Assembly (NCBI GenBank): GCA_023142975.1
Contig: JAGLIN010000001.1
Coordinates: 1 to 9,774, forward strand
Length of the DNA: 9,774 bases
Reading direction: 5' to 3'
Source: Candidatus Parcubacteria bacterium
Lineage (GTDB): Bacteria; Patescibacteriota; Minisyncoccia; JAHIHE01; JAGLIN01
Shown: piece by piece, positions 6,799 to 9,774 of the stretch
How the letters are laid out: each line of letters starts with the position of its first letter
Position numbering within the stretch: the stretch's first letter is position 1
Program-made: the position numbers and the translations under genes
The notes under the pieces: model-generated
Database searches by the model: none
What the model saw: only the letters and a program-made list of their open reading frames with translations
What the model was told of the DNA's origin: nothing

Positions 6799-7212
6799 AT
6801 GAATATTCATCTTGAAAAAAATATAGAACACTGGTTAAAAGGATCAAAAAATGATTTTAAGGTTGCTCAAGATCTTTTTAATTTAAAGCATTACTCTCAT
6901 TGTTTATTTTTCTGTCATTTGTCTGTGGAAAAATTATTAAAGGGAATAGTCGTTAAAGAAACTAATGATTTTGCGCCTTATATTCATGATTTGCGAGAGT
7001 TAGCCGAAAGGGCTAATGTAGAATTAAATTCTGAGCAAGAAAAGATTTTAGATGAAATATTTTCTTTTAATATTGCTGGTCGTTATGCAGAAGCAAAACT
7101 TGAATTTTATAAAAGTAATAACGATATAGAATATGCTCAAGAATATTTAGAAATTACAAATAATGTATTAAAATGGCTAAAAAAAGAATTCCAGCAAAAA
7201 TTAAAAAAGTAG
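6799..7212 (+). CDS. HEPN-domain protein (HEPN/MNT pair)
   Basis: A 137-residue all-helical protein of the COG2250-like HEPN group. Recognisable parts are LKGSKNDFKVAQDLF, HCLFFCHLSVEKLLKGIVV (residues 34-52), the IHDLRELAE segment and the C-terminal NIAGRYAE...A...YL region. It overlaps the nucleotidyltransferase gene by 40 bp, the usual close arrangement of HEPN/MNT pairs, some of which are toxin-antitoxin modules where the MNT partner AMPylates the HEPN toxin. I cannot find the RX4-6H ribonuclease motif of toxic HEPN proteins, so RNase activity is not supported by sequence. No Shine-Dalgarno is seen; coupling to the coiled-coil gene 13 bp upstream is possible. Confidence 0.85.
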   Translation: MNIHLEKNIEHWLKGSKNDFKVAQDLFNLKHYSHCLFFCHLSVEKLLKGIVVKETNDFAPYIHDLRELAERANVELNSEQEKILDEIFSFNIAGRYAEAKLEFYKSNNDIEYAQEYLEITNNVLKWLKKEFQQKLKK

Positions 7213-7502
7213 CTCAAGATTATGCTAAAAGAATATCTGAAGAAGAAAATATTCCTATAAGCAAAGTAATAATTTTTGGTTCTCATGCTAAAGGCACGAC
7301 TCATAAATGGAGCGATATTGATGTTTGTCTCATTTCGCCTAGGTTCAAAGATGAGTTTGAGTCCTTGCAGTTTCTGTTGATAAGAAGAAACAGGGAAGAG
7401 GTTAGAGCTGGTTTGGGGCCGGTTGGTTTTTCTAAAAAGATATTTCGGGAGGGGAGTAGTTTGATTAAAGAAATTAAAGAAACGGGAGTGGAGATTTTGT
7501 AA
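7173..7502 (+). CDS. Minimal nucleotidyltransferase (MNT) of a HEPN/MNT pair
   Basis: A 109-residue protein of the DNA polymerase beta superfamily. The signature GS-x10-DxD is exact: Gly36-Ser37, Asp48 and Asp50. It is preceded by the beta strand KVIIFG and followed by CLIS. The C-terminal part (EEVRAGLGPVGFS) fits the COG1708-like group. It starts inside the end of the HEPN gene in another frame, suggesting translational coupling and a fixed ratio. Known relatives use ATP to add AMP to the HEPN partner; that role here is inferred. The order HEPN then MNT is the reverse of the MntA-HepT arrangement. Confidence 0.85.
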   Translation: MAKKRIPAKIKKVAQDYAKRISEEENIPISKVIIFGSHAKGTTHKWSDIDVCLISPRFKDEFESLQFLLIRRNREEVRAGLGPVGFSKKIFREGSSLIKEIKETGVEIL

Positions 7503-7542
7503 AAGATTTTTTTGACGGTTTTGATTTTGTTATCAAAAGAAT

Positions 7543-7577
7543 AAAAAAAGGACCCGAATCACACAAAGTACGGGCCT
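7543..7577 (-). terminator. Intrinsic terminator of the minus-strand orphan gene
   Basis: Read on the minus strand: AGGCCCG (7571-7577), a 14-base loop, then CGGGTCCT (7549-7556) with one bulged base, followed directly by a run of Ts (7543-7549). The stem is GC-rich in an AT-rich region. It begins 14 bp after the stop of the gene ending at 7592. Confidence 0.8.
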
Positions 7578-7591
7578 GTTACTGACTTAAT

Positions 7592-7912
7592 TTAAGTAAA
7601 TAAGTCAACTATAACAAATAATTTTTCCGTTCTTTTAGAATATATCGTTTCAATTCCAAAAGAATTTTTTTTCCATCCAAACAAACTAATCATTTTATTT
7701 TTTATCAGTTTATCTAGATATGATCCTTGTAGAGGACTGCAAGATAATTCAACCTGAATAAAACTATTCCTGAGTTTTTCATCCAGCTTTTCCAGTCTGT
7801 TCCACTCGGTAGCTATTTTTGTAACAGCCATTCCTGCTATTTTTTTTCTTTCCGCTTCTTCTTCTCCATTTTGCTTTTCGGCTGTTTCTGTTGCTATTAT
7901 TATTTCACTCAT
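7592..7912 (-). CDS. Hypothetical protein, orphan with own RBS and terminator
   Basis: I do not recognise this 106-residue protein. It has no signal peptide or membrane segment. The first 30 residues are acidic and probably flexible (SEIIIATETAEKQNGEEEAERKK), followed by a probable helix with WNRLEKLDEKLR and a more globular end with hydrophobic strands (RTEKLFVIVDLF). That it is a real gene is supported by a strong Shine-Dalgarno (GGAGG, 9 bases before the ATG at 7912) and a good intrinsic terminator. It is the only gene between 2237 and the right edge on the minus strand, divergent from proS, and convergent with the HEPN/MNT block. A regulatory or accessory role is possible, but nothing in the sequence shows it. 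Confidence 0.7.
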   Translation of the reverse strand: MSEIIIATETAEKQNGEEEAERKKIAGMAVTKIATEWNRLEKLDEKLRNSFIQVELSCSPLQGSYLDKLIKNKMISLFGWKKNSFGIETIYSKRTEKLFVIVDLFT

Positions 7913-7920
7913 TTATTTAT

Positions 7921-7927
7921 CCCTCCA
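7921..7927 (-). promoter_or_regulatory. Strong Shine-Dalgarno of the orphan gene
   Basis: On the minus strand the sequence reads TGGAGGG shortly before ATAAATAA and the ATG at 7912. It is the only clear anti-16S match ahead of any start in this window and it fixes the start of the gene. Confidence 0.75.
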
Positions 7928-8024
7928 GGATTCTATTTTCCTAATTCCATCCCCTCTATAAATTTGAATAACAATAATGAAACTAAGACCCTGTATCCTA
8001 TCACATAATCAATAATCTGTCAAG

Positions 8025-9269
8025 ATGCGACAATCAAAACTTTTTGGTCAGACAATTAAAGAAGTTCCTAAAGACGAGACGAGTATTAATGCTCAGCTTT
8101 TGTTGAGGGGCGGTTTTGTGGATAAATCAATGGCAGGGGTTTATACATATTTGCCATTGGGATTAAGAGTTTTAAATAAAATAGAAAATATAATTCGCGA
8201 AGAAATAAACGCGATTGGCGGACAGGAGATTTTAATGCCGGCGCTTCAGAATAAAGAAGATTGGAAAATCACAGGGAGATGGGATATAGATGTGATGATG
8301 AAAGTGAAAACATTTTTTGACAAAGAATACGGACTTGGCTGGACGCATGAAGAAGTTGTCACGCCTTTAGCTAAAAAATATATTAAGTCATATAAAGATT
8401 TTCCGTTTTATTTATATCAAATTCAGACAAAATTTAGAAGCGAAAAAAGAGCGAAATCTGGAATTTTAAGAGGACGAGAATTTTCAATGAAAGATTTGTA
8501 TTCATTTCATACGAACGAAGAAGACCTAAATAAATTTTACGATTTAGCTAAAGAAGCATATTTTAAAATTTTTGAAAGAGTCGGCGTAAAAAACAAAACT
8601 TATCTGACTTTTGCTTCGGGTGGAGATTTTAGCAAATATTCCCACGAATTTCAAACCTTATCTTCCGCGGGAGAAGATACAATTTATATTTGCGATAAAT
8701 GTAAAATTGCGATTAACAAAGAAATTGTGGAAAATAATCAGCCAGAATGTCCGCAATGCAAGAATAAAAATTTAAAAGAAGAGAAAGCGATTGAAACGGG
8801 AAATATCTTTAAACTAAAAACAAAATTTACCGAAGCTTTTAACTTTAAATTTTTAGACGAAAAGGGCAAAGAAAATTTAGTTTTAATGGGTTGTTATGGA
8901 TTAGGTTTAACAAGATTAATGGGAACAATTGTGGAAATATTCAATGACCAAAACGGCATTATCTGGCCGGAATCAATCGCGCCATATAAAGTTCATTTGG
9001 TGCATTTGGGCAATGAAACAGAAGTTATTGAAGAAGCTGAAAAAATTTATAATGCTTTACAAAAAGAAAAGATTGAAGTATTATACGACGACCGCAAGGA
9101 GTCGGCGGGAGTTAAATTTAAAGATTCAGATTTAATCGGAATTCCGCTTAGAATTGTGGTGAGTGAGAAAACTTTGAAGAAGAACAGTGTTGAAGTTAAG
9201 AAAAGAAGCAAAGACGAGTTTGATATAATTGAGATTGATAAATTAATAGATTTTATTAAAAAGAATTAG
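8025..9269 (+). CDS. proS: Prolyl-tRNA synthetase, short form without editing insert
   Basis: A class II aminoacyl-tRNA synthetase of 414 residues that charges tRNA-Pro. Seen: the N-terminal MRQSKLFGQTIKE, motif 1 around GGQEILMPALQ, motif 2 around FRSEKRAKSGILRGREFSMKD (Arg138, Arg151), motif 3 in GCYGLGLTRL (289-298), and an anticodon-binding domain from about residue 316. E. coli ProRS (572 residues) carries a roughly 180-residue editing domain between motifs 2 and 3. Here that space holds a short segment with CxxC at 223/226 and 242/245, probably a zinc knuckle. Removal of mischarged Ala-tRNA-Pro must then rely on another protein, if it occurs (inference). It is separated from rseP by the HEPN/MNT block and the orphan gene. 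No Shine-Dalgarno precedes the ATG. Confidence 0.96.
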   Translation: MRQSKLFGQTIKEVPKDETSINAQLLLRGGFVDKSMAGVYTYLPLGLRVLNKIENIIREEINAIGGQEILMPALQNKEDWKITGRWDIDVMMKVKTFFDKEYGLGWTHEEVVTPLAKKYIKSYKDFPFYLYQIQTKFRSEKRAKSGILRGREFSMKDLYSFHTNEEDLNKFYDLAKEAYFKIFERVGVKNKTYLTFASGGDFSKYSHEFQTLSSAGEDTIYICDKCKIAINKEIVENNQPECPQCKNKNLKEEKAIETGNIFKLKTKFTEAFNFKFLDEKGKENLVLMGCYGLGLTRLMGTIVEIFNDQNGIIWPESIAPYKVHLVHLGNETEVIEEAEKIYNALQKEKIEVLYDDRKESAGVKFKDSDLIGIPLRIVVSEKTLKKNSVEVKKRSKDEFDIIEIDKLIDFIKKN

Positions 9270-9274
9270 AAAAT

Positions 9275-9377
9275 GTCATTGCGAGGGAGTCGCAACGACC
9301 GAAGCAATCCCGTAACTATGCACAAAGAACTTAATTACGGGATTGCTTCGTCGCTCTGCGGAGCTTCTCGCAATGAC
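9275..9377. repeat. Long palindromic repeat element between proS and mreB
   Basis: The outer ends GTCATTGCGAG and its complement, and the inner arms GAAGCAATCCCGTAA (9301-9315) with their complement at 9335-9349, form a 103-bp palindrome with a 19-base loop. GTCATTGCGA...GCAATGAC palindromes are a widespread type of bacterial interspersed repeat (from general knowledge). The segment GAGTCGCAACGA (9287-9298) is shared with the element at 1976-2060. It begins 5 bp after the proS stop and ends 42 bp before mreB. No T-run follows. Confidence 0.9.
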
Positions 9378-9405
9378 GGTAAAATTCGTACATTTCGTAA
9401 TTCAG

Positions 9406-9411
9406 TATAAT
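9406..9411 (+). promoter_or_regulatory. Consensus -10 box immediately upstream of mreB
   Basis: A perfect TATAAT ends 8 bases before the mreB ATG at 9420. The usual -10 to +1 distance would put the transcription start at about 9418, giving a leaderless or nearly leaderless mRNA. A convincing -35 is not visible at 16-18 bp upstream. Confidence 0.45.
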
Positions 9412-9419
9412 TCCATTTT

Positions 9420-9774
9420 ATGTTAAACAAATTATTCGGCTATCTTAGCCATGACATCGGAATAGATTTAGGAACGGCGAATACACTTGTCTATGTTAAA
9501 AATAAGGGTATTATTATAAATGAACCGTCCGTTGTTGCTATCAACAAAAAGACTGGTCGTGTTTTAGCTATTGGAAAAGAAGCGAAAAAAATGGTCGGAA
9601 AAACGCCAGGACACATTGTTGCTACTCGTCCTTTGGTTGACGGGGTTATTTCTGACTTTGAAGTAACTGAGCAAATGCTAAAATATTTTATAGAAAAAGT
9701 CCACAAAGAATCATTCGCGTTTTTGCCTCGCCCGAGAGTTGTAGTTGGTGTTCCTTCAAGCGTTACCGAAGTTG
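9420..9774 (+). CDS. mreB: Rod shape-determining protein MreB (partial, N-terminal 118 residues)
   Basis: A bacterial actin homologue that organises cell-wall synthesis under the inner membrane. The gene runs off the right edge. Seen: MLNKLFGYLSHDIGIDLGTANT with the phosphate-1 motif DIGIDLGTANT (12-22), NEPSVVAI, IGKEAKKMVGKTPG, then RPLVDGVISDFE and PRVVVGVPSSVTEV. All match the MreB N-terminal domain; the short basic, hydrophobic N-terminus could contact the membrane. The ATG at 9420 has no Shine-Dalgarno. mreB may be followed by mreC or mreD outside the window, but that cannot be seen. Confidence 0.96.
   Translation, partial: MLNKLFGYLSHDIGIDLGTANTLVYVKNKGIIINEPSVVAINKKTGRVLAIGKEAKKMVGKTPGHIVATRPLVDGVISDFEVTEQMLKYFIEKVHKESFAFLPRPRVVVGVPSSVTEV

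Noticed and set aside
7519..7538. TTTTGAT/ATCAAAA hairpin as a terminator of the HEPN/MNT transcript
   Set aside because: The stem is only 7 bp of A-T-rich sequence and is not followed by a T-run on the plus strand.
7503..7591. A small RNA or further short gene between the MNT gene and the orphan
   Set aside because: Only the terminator and an AT-rich hairpin are seen; no open frame with a start signal or promoter is evident.
9275..9377. Palindrome after proS as an intrinsic terminator
   Set aside because: The structure is too long, has a 19-base loop and has no T-run on either side; it matches a repeat element better.
1..9774. Alternative genetic code with TGA as glycine or tryptophan
   Set aside because: All genes reach full family length under the standard stops with GGN glycines and TGG tryptophans, and no gene needs read-through of TGA.

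Overview
The window looks like a chromosomal segment from an AT-rich bacterium of the Patescibacteria/CPR type. This is an inference from several things seen together. The genes are compact and mostly lack Shine-Dalgarno sequences. The prolyl-tRNA synthetase is short and has no editing insert. A repeat-rich coiled-coil protein of a style common in that group is present. The genes frr, rseP and proS lie near one another without the uppS/cdsA/dxr genes that usually sit among them. The standard stop code fits: all eleven complete genes end in TAA or TAG, and no internal TGA is read through.

Layout. On the left, on the minus strand, are two genes of the AmmeMemoRadiSam set: a radical-SAM enzyme (927-1958) followed by its MEMO/LigB-like partner, protein B (23-814). 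From 2237 the plus strand carries holB (DNA polymerase III delta' subunit), a seven-repeat beta-propeller lipoprotein, frr (ribosome recycling factor) and rseP (site-2 membrane protease). Next comes a small accessory block: a coiled-coil protein with an internal 33-bp duplication, a HEPN-domain protein and an overlapping minimal nucleotidyltransferase (a HEPN/MNT toxin-antitoxin-like pair). A minus-strand orphan gene of 106 codons has its own terminator and the only strong Shine-Dalgarno in the window. Then follow proS and the first 118 codons of mreB, which runs off the right edge.

The core genes serve replication (holB), translation (frr, proS), envelope proteolysis (rseP) and cell shape (mreB). 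The HEPN/MNT block and the orphan appear to have been inserted into the frr-rseP-proS neighbourhood.

The most striking structure is a scatter of palindromic repeat elements of about 77-103 bp (841-941, 1976-2060, 2391-2482, 3225-3302, 5067-5143, 9275-9377). Three of them share short sequence modules. One lies in frame inside holB and adds about 31 residues where delta' normally carries its zinc module. Another supplies the last codons and stop of the radical-SAM gene. This recalls the Rickettsia palindromic elements, which insert into coding sequence. I saw no CRISPR array, tRNA, rRNA or insertion-sequence transposase.
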